From positions 29,750,501-29,814,500 of the forward strand of contig CM060895.1 of the NCBI GenBank assembly GCA_030762935.1: a stretch of DNA of 64,000 bases, read 5' to 3'. This document shows, piece after piece, positions 35,300-46,599 of this stretch. The notes under the pieces were generated by a model that worked only from the letters and a program-made list of their open reading frames with translations, did not search any database and was not told the DNA's origin. Position 1 is the first letter of the stretch. Each line of letters opens with the position of its first letter. The DNA comes from Hymenopus coronatus (lineage: Eukaryota; Arthropoda; Insecta; Mantodea; Hymenopodidae). The translations under genes were made by a program, and so were the position numbers.

Positions 35300-35570
35300 G
35301 GTCTATCAGCTAATGCAACCTGAAAAATCCAGGCTCTCAGAACACTGCTTCGAGATGGACCACAGAGCCAACTTCAGAGAGACCACCATCGTTGCCAGGT
35401 GTGACGGCTACTGGGAGCACAGGGTCAAGGAGGCGCTGGCCATCGCTTCGGAAAAGGGCACGCTCAACCGGGATGCCAGTCTACAGCATAGTCACTCCTG
35501 GAAACCGGCCACTAATATCATAATTGAAATGCTCAAGAAACACAGGAAACACAAAACAACAACACATTAG
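35300..35570 (+). pseudogene. Penelope-like element, C-terminal GIY-YIG-region fragment
   Basis: An 85-residue open frame reads SRLSEHCFEMDHRANFRETT, then YWEHRVKEALAIASEKGTLN and a WKPA end. This resembles the part after the GIY-YIG core in Penelope-like retroelements (AEH-xxxGH, then R-xxEAL-I, then N-L-W-PA). The GIY and YIG strands themselves are absent. The following GC-rich DNA (35570-36055) has no named motif. Confidence 0.55.
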
Positions 35571-36058
35571 TTGCCCTCGGTGAAACACGTTTTCTTCAAG
35601 GTTCGCCACTTTGACTACAGCGGAGGCATCCTCACGTTTTCTACACAGTCCGTGTCTGCCGCCATGACAGATGCATATATAAACAGCTCCAATTACTGTT
35701 CATTCAGCATCCTGAAGAATGTACGCTCCCAAAAGATCGATGTCTCCACATCACCTCACCTGGCTTGAAGCCCGAGAACGTCTAGAGCACAAAGACCTTT
35801 GTTTGCCTGGCTATTGTGTTTGTTTGCTCTATTGTTAGAGTGGGCCAGGCAGTCATCCCTTCAGTGGCTGCTCAGGTTCATGCGCCAGCATTACACTTCT
35901 CCCTCCTCAGAGCTGGTCATCCCAACCAGCTTCTCGAGTGACGTAACTGGACAGGAGGTTCACCAGTTCTTTGGTCGCTAATTATTCATTGACCAATGGA
36001 AACTCCTACAGCGTCTCTTCTGTTTGCTGCCGTCTCGACTTGAGCTGACTATGATAAC

Positions 36059-36542
36059 CTATAATGGATCTCGAAGCAGTTTCGAGAGCCGGCTATATCC
36101 AGACAATGCTGACGTGGGGATCGTATTCAAGACTTCCGCCACCTGCCCCTGAAGGTTCACTGTCAGTTGTGCAGCTTCCTCTTCTGTCATCCAAAAGAAG
36201 TGGGTAACAATGGCAGCAAACTGCCGTGGAAGACTTTGAATGCCAACATAGTCGCATCCAGGCATCTCGGTCTTAATGTTCTTAAGTCTTCCATTAAGCA
36301 TTTCTTTTATCATGGCATTTACTTCCTTGGCACGGCTGTAGACTCTTCCTTCTAGTGCATAAAGCTGTTAGCCATGGTGTTCCACCTTTCTGATGAGCTC
36401 CTCCATGTCTTTCTCCATGCAGGCCAGTCTTTTGTCTATTTTGGTCAACAACTCCCATTTTGCCTATTCCCAAATTTATATTTGTTATTTTGCCCTTCAT
36501 TTCCTCTATGCTGGATTTCATGGCCTGCACTTCACTCAACAA
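36059..36542 (-). pseudogene. Gypsy-type gag fragment (minus)
   Basis: The frame MIKEMLNGRLKNIKTEMPGC runs into FAAIVTHFFWMTEEEAAQLT and VNLQGQVAEVLNTIP, the W-x-EEEAA-L-x-LQG-A-VL-IP pattern of Gypsy/retroviral-like capsid. Upstream of it a second frame (36542-36294) is a Met/Lys-rich helical leader. It lies between the PBS (36593-36576) and the 3' LTR, as gag should. The rest of the pol region is deleted. Confidence 0.65.
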
Positions 36543-36575
36543 TTATTCAAGTATTTGTTCCATTGTGGTATTTAT

Positions 36576-36593
36576 ATCCCACTCCTGACACCA
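36576..36593 (-). promoter_or_regulatory. Primer-binding site complementary to tRNA-Leu 3' end
   Basis: On the minus strand tggtgtcaggagtgggat matches the complement of a tRNA-Leu 3' end (...CCACTCCTGACA plus CCA). It starts one or two bases after the presumed LTR end, the expected place for the minus-strand DNA primer site of an LTR retrotransposon. Confidence 0.7.
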
Positions 36594-36599
36594 ATATAA

Positions 36600-36712
36600 C
36601 AAATGAGAACACTAGCTTCTGTATTGGTCTCTAGAGCACTACATGCAATACAACATTTACACTTTGGGTACACAAATAGCTAAGTCACTGTGTTCACATC
36701 CCTTTCTTAGCA
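36600..36712 (-). repeat. LTR of the minus-strand Gypsy-like element (5' LTR, truncated)
   Basis: Directly repeats part of 34935-35155 and adjoins the primer-binding site. Homology stops at tcttagcat (36712), so the outer part is lost. Confidence 0.6.
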
Positions 36713-36719
36713 TCTATAA

Positions 36720-37990
36720 AATAAATTAATTGTATTTTGATGATACCTTAGAAGTGCTTAATGCAAGAACCTTAAGTTTAATTTATTAGCAATGAACTAT
36801 ACTTTTTTGAAGATACTGCCCATGCAAACTTGTTTGTTTCACAAGTCCTGTGCAACTAGAGAATGCATCTCATCTTAAGAGTGAGCTTGATGACTGCCTT
36901 CAAAACCGAGATTGTACTTAGTGCCAATTGTATTTAATTAATTTGATCAGTGTTGTAAAATATAAGATATATAGAAATGTAATCAATTTGTTAAAGTTTA
37001 TATTATATTCTTTGATGAAGCCATGAATTCATTGCATTTCTTAAGGTGTATAAATTCTATTCATGAATGTTCTGCCTAATTTCATAACCATAAGTTCAAT
37101 AGTTTTTGAGTTAACCCATACAGTTCTTGAGTAAGCTGACTAAACAATATCCTTGAAGCATTTAGAAAAGTTTCAAACATCAGATTTTCAGTATCTTGAT
37201 CACAAATGTTTCTAACCACTGTAAAAGCAAAATTTCTAAACTTGTTGCTATTTCTGCTCACATTTTATTTTTTTATTTAAAAAAGTTGATGCTCTAACAA
37301 AAGAAAAAAAGAAAAAAATCAACTTAGTTTTATTAATGACAGCTTTGGAGAGATGGCGGAGGACGATGGATTTTTTCAGGTGTAAAAATTCTTAACTTGG
37401 CTTTCTTCGGAAGGGAAGTAAAGTTGTTTGTCTCATCATAGACTTACGGCATGTAAAAGAACCTCAAGTCTGATCGAGAGGCCTCTGAGCAAAATTAAGT
37501 GGTCTTTAATGACCAGTAAGGAATGGGACACTGAGAGCTGCAGCAGTTAAAGAGTGTCCATAAATAAAACGCCTTTTCATTTCCAGATGCAATAAAATTT
37601 TCAGCTTTCTAACATGCACTTTGTGGATTACAATAAGTTTTGAATATGCAGATATATTGTAAAATTAAAGTGTAAAAAAATGTATTTTAAATAATCCAGA
37701 CCTTTAAATATGATGTAATTAAGGCAACATATAGACATCCTTGTACTTCAAAATTTTGCATAGGGGATGCAGACCACAATAGGTTACTAATACAAAGATG
37801 GCTGATGTTGCATGTCAGGGTGGTGAACATTCTAACTTGTGTCACTGAGATATATAACTAAAGAAATCATCAGGTTATTTTTAAATAAGAGATACAATTC
37901 TGGTCTTCTGCGAGTATTATGAACTGTTGCCGTATCATATATCAGGCCATTATTATATTAGAGTTGAAAATAGGTGATTGCAATGAACAT
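36720..37990. other. No recognised gene; an unnamed repeat-like block at 37330-37560
   Basis: AT-rich. The GC-richer stretch near 37340-37560 (cttcggaagggaagtaaa, acttacggcatgtaaaagaa) looks like a dispersed repeat but has no motif I can classify. Confidence 0.4.
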
Positions 37991-38458
37991 GGTCATCACT
38001 AGGGCTAGGACAGTTATGTAATAACTTTTTTTATTTGGTTAAAGCATATGAATAATATTAAATGTGCATGAAACAATGTTTCCCGAGTTCGAAAATATAA
38101 ATTTTATTGTACATGTTTTTGCATATTTTCGATTTTTTTGTAATTGCATAATATTTAGAGAATGTTGTTACAATTATACATATTTTCGATTTTTCACAGG
38201 AAAATGTTTAAAAAATGTAATTGATTACATATTTCAAAACAAATTAATAAAATAAAATAAAGCCTGAGACAGTAAATGGCGAGCAGTAGATATCGCATTT
38301 TCAAATAGTTTCTAATTGTTGACTAAAAAGTATTATATCAAAGAACTGCCAATATAAACTTATTCAGTGAGACAATAATACAGATGCAGTTTTGTTTTGT
38401 TTGTGCACGTAGAGTAATTGTGTTAACCTCCAGCATTCTCTAGTTATAGCAGATAAAA

Positions 38459-39510
38459 TGCCACCAGTGAAATCGAGTTTATCTACTCAACAATATATAG
38501 TTGTACGTGAAAACGAAGGTGTGCTTACTACAAATGGACTAGTTTTATTTTGTGTTGCGTGTGAGAGGCGTGTAAGTGTAGACACTTGTTTCTAAGTGAC
38601 ACAACATTTAAAAACAGCAAAACATTTTAAAAATGTTTCACAAAAAAAAAAGCGGTAAATGTCAATATGGGTATCACAAATGAAGCAACTCGTTCAACTT
38701 CAGACCCCCCAGTTGCCAACCTTTAGTAAGGATCTATGTGAAGCTTTTGCTTATGCTAACATTCCACTCTATAAATTAGAACATCCTAAATTATGTGCAT
38801 TCTTAAAATTGTATATAAAACAGGCTATACCACACGAGTCTACTCTTTGCACACACTATGTTCCATTACTTTATGAAAAAACAATACAAGAAATGCATGA
38901 TTCTATTAAGGATAATCTAATCTGGGTTTGCATGGATGAAACTCCAGATGCATGTAAACGTCAGTACGCTCTGTGAAATGGACTGTCAGGGACTGTCAAA
39001 GGCCTATCTTCTAACAGTGTAAGAAATAGCAAAGACAATCATTCAACAATTGCAAAAATATTTAATAATGCTATGTTGCTATTATGGCCAGAAGGAATTA
39101 GGTATGAAAATATAGTTTTGTTTTTATCTGACGCAGTCCCATATATGGTAGGAGGCCAGTTAAAACTGCTTTATAGTAGACTGATTATCATAACATGCTT
39201 GGTGCATGCAATGAATCACCTGAGTGAAAATGTGTTTAAATTTTCCTTCTGTTAATGGTTTAATATCAAGCGTAAAAAAGGTTTTCCTTAAATCTCTGAG
39301 TAGAATCAGTTTGTTTAAACAGTTGACTCCAGGAATTCCACTTCCTCCTGAACCAATCATTACGAGATGGGGGACCTGGTTACAGGCTGCCATATATTAT
39401 TGTAACAGTTTTTGACATTATTGCAAATATTTCTGGTAAAATGGAGAGCAAATTGTTGGACATTGAAGAAACTTTGTCGCTGGAAGAAATATGCACCTAT
39501 AACATCTATT
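38459..39510 (+). pseudogene. hAT transposase relic (CGGBP1/BED-like zinc finger plus core)
   Basis: Starts MPPVKSSLSTQQYIVVREN with a Cys-x2-Cys ... His-x5-His finger (FCVACERR ... QHLKTAKHFK) of the BED/CGGBP1 type. An in-frame TAA follows VDTCF. After a frame change: FSKDLCEAFAYANIPLYKLE, ESTLCTHYVPLLYEKTIQEM, WVCMDETPDA (the hAT Asp-Glu motif), FNNAMLLLWPEGIRYENIVL, FLSDAVPYMVGG, then VKKVFLKSLSRISLFKQ and GIPLPPEPIITRWGTWLQAA. This is the order seen in CGG-binding-protein-like hAT transposases. Several stops and frameshifts are present. The C-terminal dimerisation region was not recognised after the nested insertions. Confidence 0.8.
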
Positions 39511-39530
39511 GTTGCTGTACATTGTTTTTT

Positions 39531-39572
39531 ACTTTCTCTATACGCACTATGTACATAGTGTATAGAGAAAGT
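39531..39572. repeat. 42-nt near-perfect palindrome at the R1 start
   Basis: actttctctatac at the left is the exact complement of gtatagagaaagt at the right, ignoring one unpaired g/c step. The centre is cactatgtacatagtg. Equivalent but slightly decayed palindromes start the copies at 5963, 41211 and (inverted) end the copy at 44998. Confidence 0.85.
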
Positions 39573-39670
39573 ATTGCACTCCACCAAAAAATTCGATACC
39601 GAGATTTCACCTGAAATATATGTTTTAGTATCCCCAATAACCAAAAAAAGCATTTTCACAAAAAGGTCCA

Positions 39671-39704
<34 letters not shown>

Positions 39705-40440
39705 CGAGTGTGTGTCCGTGTGTCAGTGTGTCCGTGTGTCTGTGAACAAGATAACTCAAAAACGAAAAGTCGGTAAAATACCAAACTTGGTATTTAAGTT
39801 TAGTATCTTCCAGGGATGCAACACAAAGATTTTGAGAAAAATCCCCCCACCCTCAACTACCCTTTACATGGAACTTTTTTCGAAAATTTTGATTTTCTCA
39901 AAAATGGCTCTAACAATTTTGATTAAAATGTACATTAAAGATATTTACCTGACAAATAAAATGTATATCTTGAATTTTATGGGAATAGCCTCTGAAGAGT
40001 AGTTTATTCTGGATGAATTTTACTGAATTTTGAATAACTGCTAAACCGTAAGAGATGGATAAAAACTTACTTAACAAAAAATGTAGAGCACGTTAAAACA
40101 TAAAATTGATGTTATATACATTTTTTTCGTGGAGTTCGTCGTTTTTGAGACATTCCTTATTTTTGGTTTCTGCTATGAAAAACATACTTTTCTCATACAG
40201 GAACTTGTCAACTCCTATCCATATAAACAAAGGAACTTCATGGACATAGCAACCAGCTTTTGACTATCACTTTAACCTATTGTAGTCCCTTATTTCGCTT
40301 CTACTTACAAGGAAGCAAGTATTAAAACTATTTCTGCTATTTTTTTCTGATTAGCATAAAGTAAATAGAAGTATAAGCTTTTTAAGAATAACTTGTTGCA
40401 GGAATATAGAGAAAGTCATGTGAATGGTACACATCAAATT
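39531..40440 (+). repeat. R1 repeat, full-length copy inside the hAT element
   Basis: It opens with the 42-nt palindrome (39531-39572) and has the landmarks aaaattcgataccgagattt, a (TG)n run (39672-39700), ataactcaaaaacgaaaagt, actaccctttacatggaa and ttttgattaaaatg. It ends aatatagagaaagtcatgtg (about 40400-40420). The 142-aa open frame across its first half is not conserved between copies. Confidence 0.85.
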
Positions 40441-40449
40441 TTTTTGTAG

Positions 40450-40635
40450 TGTTTAACGGATGGCACCGCAAGCGGTGACACTGATGATACATGAATGAAG
40501 ATGGAGCACCGGTGGAATGTGGTGGCGGAGGAAGCCGGAGTACCCAGAGAAAACCTGCCCCAGCGCCACTTTGTCCACCACAAATCTCACATGCGGTCGC
40601 TTGGGATCGAACCCGAGAACACCTTAAGATTCCCT
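40450..40635 (-). repeat. tRNA-derived SINE, family B (minus)
   Basis: The reverse complement gives the B box (gggttcgatcccaagcg), tggacaaagtggcgctgggg and tctctgggtactccggcttc, matching 13088-13345. The tRNA A-box part is lost at the right end. Confidence 0.75.
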
Positions 40636-40654
40636 GTTACAGATTGTAGTGTAT

Positions 40655-41208
40655 TTTCATTAAAAAAAGAATCTGATGTGTTCCATTCACATGATTTTCT
40701 CTACATCTCTGTAACAAATTGTTATTAAAAAGCTTATTCTTCTATCTACTTTATGATAATCCAGATAAACATTAGCAGAAATTGTCCTTATTACTTGGTT
40801 CCTTGAAAGTAGAAGGGAAATAATCTAATGTGTTCCATTCACATGATGTCCTCTAGCTGTTCGGTAAACAAACCTTTCCAAACATCATTCTGTTATCTAC
40901 ATCATGCTAATCAAGATGAACATAATATTACTAGCTCCTTGTAAGTAGCAGGAAAAATAAGAAAATGCACAGACCAAAGCGACAGTCTTGTCCTTTAAAA
41001 GACGGTCGCTGTGTAAAACAATTGAAATTCCTATATCTTGTCTTGCCATGAGTAAACACACGAGAAACGAGAAGAAAGATGTCTTCCCATTTGAGAAAAG
41101 TTTAAGTGGCTAAAATTGAAGCCAATAATCTGGAATGTCTCGAAAACGGTTTACTCTTAAAGAAAAAAAAAAGACATAAATTGTGTGTTTTAAAGAGATC
41201 TACATTTT
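40655..41208 (-). repeat. R1 repeat, two 3' portions in minus orientation
   Basis: aatctgatgtgttccattca catgattttctctac at 40669 and again from about 40831 (tctaatgtgttccattcaca) show two successive minus-strand 3' ends. It runs to ttgtgtgttttaaagagatc and abuts the next R1 copy head to head. Confidence 0.75.
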
Positions 41209-42055
41209 TTACTTTCTCTATACGTACTATGTACATAGTGTATAGAGAAGGTATTGCACTCCACCAAAAAATTCGATACCGAGATTTCACCGGAAATATA
41301 TGTTTTAGGGTCCCCTGTATCCAAAAATAGTATTTTTAGAAAAAGATCCGTGTGTCTGTGAACACAATAACTCAAAAACGAAAAGTCGGGAAAATGCCAA
41401 ACTTGGTATTTAAGTTTTGTATCTCCCAGGGATGCGACACGAAGATTTTGAGAAAAATCTCCCTGCCCCAAACTACCTTTTACATGGAAAAAATTGCAAA
41501 AATTTTGATTTTCTTAAAAATGGCTGTAATGATTTTGATTAAAATTTTGTTTATTAACGATATTTACCTGAAAAATAAAATGCATATCTTGAATTTTCTG
41601 GGAATAGCCTCTGAAGACTAGTTTATTCTGGGTCAATTTTACGGAATTCTGCATAACTGCTAAACTGTAAGAGATGGACAAAAACTTACCATAAAACAAA
41701 TGTAGAGCACTTTAAAACACACAATTTATGTTATATACATTTTTTTTGTGGAGTTGATTGTTTTGGAGATATTCCTTGTTTTTTGTTTCAGCTATAAAAA
41801 AACATAATTTTCTCATACAGGACTTTGTGAACTCGTGTCCATACAAACACAGGAACTTCAGTCATATAGCAACCAGCTTTTGACCATCACTATGGTACTC
41901 CCTTATTTCGCTTCTACTTACAAGGAAGCAAGTAATAAGACTATTTCTGCTAATGTTTTCTGATTAGCATGAAGTAAGTAGAAGTATAAGCTTTTTAAGA
42001 ATAATTTGTTGCAGAGATGTAGAGAAAGTCATGTGAATGGAACACATCAGATTTT
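41209..42055 (+). repeat. R1 repeat, full-length reference copy (about 847 bp)
   Basis: Palindrome 41211-41252 (actttctctatacgtactat gtacatagtgtatagagaag), then cactccaccaaaaaattcga, the ctgtgaacacaataactcaa block, ggaatagcctctgaagacta, cttctacttacaaggaagca and attagcatgaagtaagtaga. The end is gcagagatgtagagaaagtc atgtgaatggaacacatcag. It has no intact ORF and no target duplication I could define. Confidence 0.85.
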
Positions 42056-42429
42056 CTCAGCACAAATCAATTCTTAGAAGCAACAGAGAATTGTGTCTGT
42101 TTTCAAACCTTAAAATGGTTACTGTTATACAATACAATGGGAAGAATTAAGTTCACTTCAGCAACAGTTGTTCTAGTCCACAAATTCAGTGAGTTTTACA
42201 TTAATTTATTATTTTAGTGGATTATAATGTTATCTCTATTTTCCAATATAATGAATATTAAATGAATGCAGTATGTCAATTTTTAAAAATTATTATTTCA
42301 ACATTTTTGTGAGATTTTGGATAGCACATATTTTCTAGGTTGTTAATGCATAAATCACTGTTTTAAACTGCATAACTACATGCATATTTTACGTTTTTTA
42401 ATGCATAACTATCCCAGCCCTAGTCATCA

Positions 42430-44135
42430 CCTTCCTTCTCCACCATAATCATTGATTACCTGCAACCAATAATCAAAATCATTGCTTAATTACCTGTAAC
42501 CAATAAACTGATGCATCTCAAATTTTGAAATTAAACACTGGACCATACTATGGAACACAGTTTATATACCATGTGTATGTTATGAAACATTGAAAATTGC
42601 TGTAATAGTATGAAGACTAATTTATAGGTAAAGTTTTAAGTGGATATCAGTATAGGTATCTACTTATCTGAACCAAACAAATTTCTTAGTTTTCTTCTAT
42701 GCCATTTTATTCCTCTTCAAATAAAACCTTACACAAACAGGCAATGCTTTTACCAAAAATTGCAGAAGTTATTAAATTCTATTTGACTGCAAGGGTAAGA
42801 TGTTATAAGTAATAACCTACCTAATAATAATGATTAATGCAGTATAAGTGAAATAATTAATATAAATATACACAACTGCGTATAGTAGTATAATGTGTAA
42901 TAAGATAATAATATAATCAGTGCATTAAATGGTGCACTAAATGGTCGGAACACACAGTTTGTACTCCTGTGAATAATAAACCAGGATGCCAATGTAGGAG
43001 ATACAATATAAGCTACCAAATGCATGCAACAGGTTCATATTTGGAGGGGAGATGCTGGCTACAGATGGAATCTAACAGCTGGAATATCATCAGATTCTAC
43101 TGAGGTATCCCATAATGATGAAAAAATGTCTAAGTTGCGCTTTAATAACCTCTCATATGCTGTTTCTCCTATAATTAAATGTGTCTAGTATTTTCCCATG
43201 GAATAACACCTACAAAGCATATTTTAACTGAAAATGGCTGAAATTTCACCCATCATCCCCCTTAAAATGATGTAGCATACTCATGATTAGTCAAGTGACT
43301 TCATTCAACATGTTTTGACATTTAGCTGCACTGTTTGTTTATTTATGCATTCATTGAAACTCTTGAAATATTACTGGTTTCCTGGCTGCCTGCCTTCCTT
43401 CCCCACCCCTCAATAGTGGCATTTTTTCTTAATGTATACTTAATCACATTCCTTCCAGCCACATGGATCTTGGACACTTACAGTACCTGAACAATAAGAA
43501 AGGTATTAGCAATTCTAACACTAATACATCATGCACTGTATAACTATGAATACACTTAACATGGGGAAGTGACCCATGACAATTATTATGCTAATAATTA
43601 ATCAGCATAACAGATATCTTCACATTATCAACTAAATTTCAATTAGTTCCTTTAGCAAATATCCATAAAAATTAGCTGATATAACAATTGAGCATAATAC
43701 AAAATGTGTGCTAAAAACATGCGTTTCAATTCACACAAGGTTCTTTATCCATTATATCACACTTATTTTCATATCTACTCCACAAATTATCCATATTAAA
43801 GCTTGTATTGCTAACTACTGCATGACAATTGTGATAAATATGGGCAGAAATGCTGTCAATAAACATTTTGTACAGAGCCTTCCATTTGGATGCATGGTCA
43901 GCCTAATGGGAATTTTCTTGGCATTGGGAAGTACATTGCTTACAGGCAGCAAATATTCATAGACCTTTAATCAAGTGCATAGATATCTTATGTTGACTTT
44001 AATTATGAATACAATAACTACATACCTTCATCGTAAAAGATATTGAAAATTATGTCATTGTAGCTATTAATCTCTCATATATGTACTTCAAGAAAATGTA
44101 AATTAATATTATGAATAGAACCAGGCTTTATCCAT
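42430..44135. other. No recognised feature
   Basis: AT-rich. The open frame at 43708-43962 encodes nothing recognisable. Confidence 0.45.
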
Positions 44136-44139
44136 TTAA

Positions 44140-44998
44140 AAAAAAAAAACTGATGTGCTCCATTCACATTACTTTCTCTACATCTCTGCAAAACAGTATC
44201 GTTAAAAAGCTTAGGCTTCTATTTACTTCATGCTAACTGAGAAAACATTAGCAGAAATAGTCTTATTATTTGCTTCCTTGTAAGTAGAAGCGAAATAAGG
44301 GAGTACCATAGGTTAAAGTGATAGTCAAAAGCCAGTTACTATGTGACTGAAGTTCCTTTGTTTGTATGGACACGAATTGACAAATTTCTACATGAGAAAA
44401 GTAAAAGTTTTTCAAAGTTGAAACTAAAAACAAGGAATATCTTAAAAACAATCAACTTCACAAAAAAAAGCTGTATAACATAAATTGTGAGTTTTAATGT
44501 GCTCCTCATTTTCTGTGTGGTAAGTTTTTGTCCATCTCTTGTTTAGCAGTTATGCAAAATTCAATTTAATTCATCCAGAATAAAGTAGTCTTCAGAGGCT
44601 ATTCCCAGAAAATTCAAGATATACATTTTATTTGTCAAGTAAATATCTTAAATATACAAGATTTTAATCAAAATCGTTAGAGCCATTTTTAAGCAATTCA
44701 AAATTTTTGAAATTTTTTCCATGTTAAGGGTAGTTTGGGGTGGGGAGATTTTCTTGAAAATCTTCATGTCCCATCCTCGGATGATATCAAACTTAAATAC
44801 CAAGTTTGGTTTTTAACGGCCTTTTCATTTTTGAGCTATGCTGCCCACAGCCTCACACACAGACAGACAGGCACACACATGGACATTTTTCTGAAAATGT
44901 ATTTTTTGGATTCAGGGGGTGTCAAAACATATATTTCTGGTGAAATCTCGGTATCAAATCTATACGTTATGATCATAGTATGTATAGAGAAAGTAAAA
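44140..44998 (-). repeat. R1 repeat, full-length minus copy
   Basis: It runs from aactgatgtgctccattcac attactttctctacatctct to the inverted start ctcggtatcaaatctatacg ... atcatagtatgtatagagaa agtaaaa. The segment between the cgatacc block and the palindrome (the ttgcactccacc part) is deleted. Confidence 0.8.
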
Positions 44999-45414
44999 AG
45001 TTAAAAGTTTTAATGGATATTAAATACAGTTTTAATGGATTCATTAACATTATAACATTATCAAACATCCCACTTCAGAAATTAATTCTACTCACATTAT
45101 TGTGCGGTTGCGATTTCTGAACTTAGTTATAGGGCTTTCATTTTAAAATTTTAGTGGCATTTCAAGCCAAATTCTCTGAGATTTCTTTGGACTTCATCCT
45201 AACTTTCCTCAATGTCATCAAGTTTTTTTTTTTCCTATGTAAGAATACAAGTATCCTATGTGATTTAATTTTGGTTTCTTATTAAGAATAGATTCCATTT
45301 GCTTCACTGATCATGAACTATTTTTATGTGGTCAACACAAACAGCAGGAATCTGTATATAAATCACCATTTCACTTCTCTACAAGCATTTGTTGCCATAA
45401 GGAATCATAAAGCC

Positions 45415-45600
45415 TGTCTCTGTAGCATAGGGGTAGCATGTCTCAAATTCAAGGGGTTGCAAGTTCGAATCTTGCTTAGAGTGAGTTCCTGGATAAAGCT
45501 TTCTTCAAGGTTTTCTCCAATCCTGAGAAGACAAATGTCAAGTAGGTAACTTTAAGCTCCATGGATCCAAAAATCATTTGGGCATCATTTCATCTCATAT
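45415..45600 (+). repeat. tRNA-derived SINE, family A (best-preserved boxes)
   Basis: A box ctgtagcataggggtagcat and B box ggttgcaagttcgaatcttg are clear. The body is gagtgagttcctggataaag, tcctgagaagacaaatgtca, aactttaagctccatggatc and atttgggcatcatttcatc. Confidence 0.8.
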
Positions 45601-45689
45601 GATTAATGCTGAAGGACATTACATTAAAAAAAAATGGAATTATATCTTAAGATTCTCTGTGCTAAATATACAATTTTTTGGCATTATAA

Positions 45690-46520
45690 CAGCACTAGCA
45701 CACCATAAAACTGAAACATATGGTTGCACAATGCTCACATTGTGTGAGCAATTATTAGCATTTCATGGAGTAAAACAGATGCTTGGCTCTGTGAAAAACA
45801 ACAATTTTATGATGTGGCTGGAATTAATTGCAAAGTATGACTGATTATTTTTGGCTGACAATAGCAAGGTTTGGCAAACCTAGAAAAGGATTTTCTTTAT
45901 ACTTATCACCAGCAATTTATGAAGATTTAATATATCTTATGGGAGATCAGTCACCAAAAAAGTAGGTAATGAAGTTATTGCTTCTAATATTTTTCATTTA
46001 TAGTAAATTTTACATCAAATATATCCCACAATGACCAGTTAAATACAATCATTAGATATGCAACTAAAGATGGGCTCTCAGTTGAAAAATTCCTGTTTTA
46101 TAAAATACTAGAGAGAAGTTTTCTAAAGTAGTTTTGAATTCTTTAGAACTAATGGACTGAAACTTGACAACTGTAAAGGCCAGTCTATGATAAACCAGTC
46201 AACATGTGTGGTGTATATTAGGCTTGCAGGCAAGATTCTTGCCAGTTCAGCTCGCTTGCTGTATCAAGTTGGCTCATGAGTTGCACAATACTATACAGCT
46301 GCAATACTGTTTTTGGAGTTAATTCAAGGTTTAATCAACTTCTTTGCAGATTCCACAATTAGACTGAACATCTTGGAAATATTGTTTGATTCTGCAAATA
46401 TGATACTGAAGTCACAGTCCACAACTCAAAGGTTGCATATGAGGACTTGTGAGAGTTTTAATGCAGACTGGAAAGCAATGTTTTCTGCATTAAGAATAAC
46501 ACAGGGCTGCTTTACATGAA
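45690..46520 (+). pseudogene. hAT transposase relic, ZMYM1-like type
   Basis: Plus-strand fragments read LCEQLLAFHGVKQMLGSVKN then NNFMMWLELIAKYD; NGLKLDNCKGQSMIN (ancestrally GQSYDNASNMSG); LAGKILASSARLL; and NFFADSTIRLNILEILFDSA through MRTCESFNADWKAMFSALRI, where the family has LSxTRWSAxxxA. The order matches ZMYM1-like hAT-derived proteins. Stops and frameshifts are frequent. No terminal repeats were located. Confidence 0.7.
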
Positions 46521-46599
46521 AATGCTTTACAAGAAAGTGGGTCAATTAAAGTGACTTTTTATAGCTCTTTAAGACCACATTTTAGAATCTTCATCAACA

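Larger units (their letters stand above)
38000..42422 (+). mobile_element. hAT transposon with perfect 8-bp target duplication, interrupted by nested repeats
   Basis: The left end is tagggctaggacagttatg (38000) and the right end is cataactatcccagcccta (to 42422). The ends are inverted complements with about two mismatches. GTCATCAC flanks both ends exactly (37992-37999 and 42423-42430), the 8-bp duplication typical of hAT. The transposase relic lies at 38459-39510. A block at 39531-42055 (R1, SINE B, R1 inverted, R1) is secondary, so the ancestral element was about 1.9 kb. The 3' part resumes at 42056. Confidence 0.9.

Noticed and set aside
39574..40002. 142-codon frame in R1 (and similar frames at 41352 and 41190-41471 on minus)
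   Set aside because: The frame is not kept among R1 copies. It contains a (TG)n-derived Val/Cys run, so it is chance openness in a non-coding repeat.
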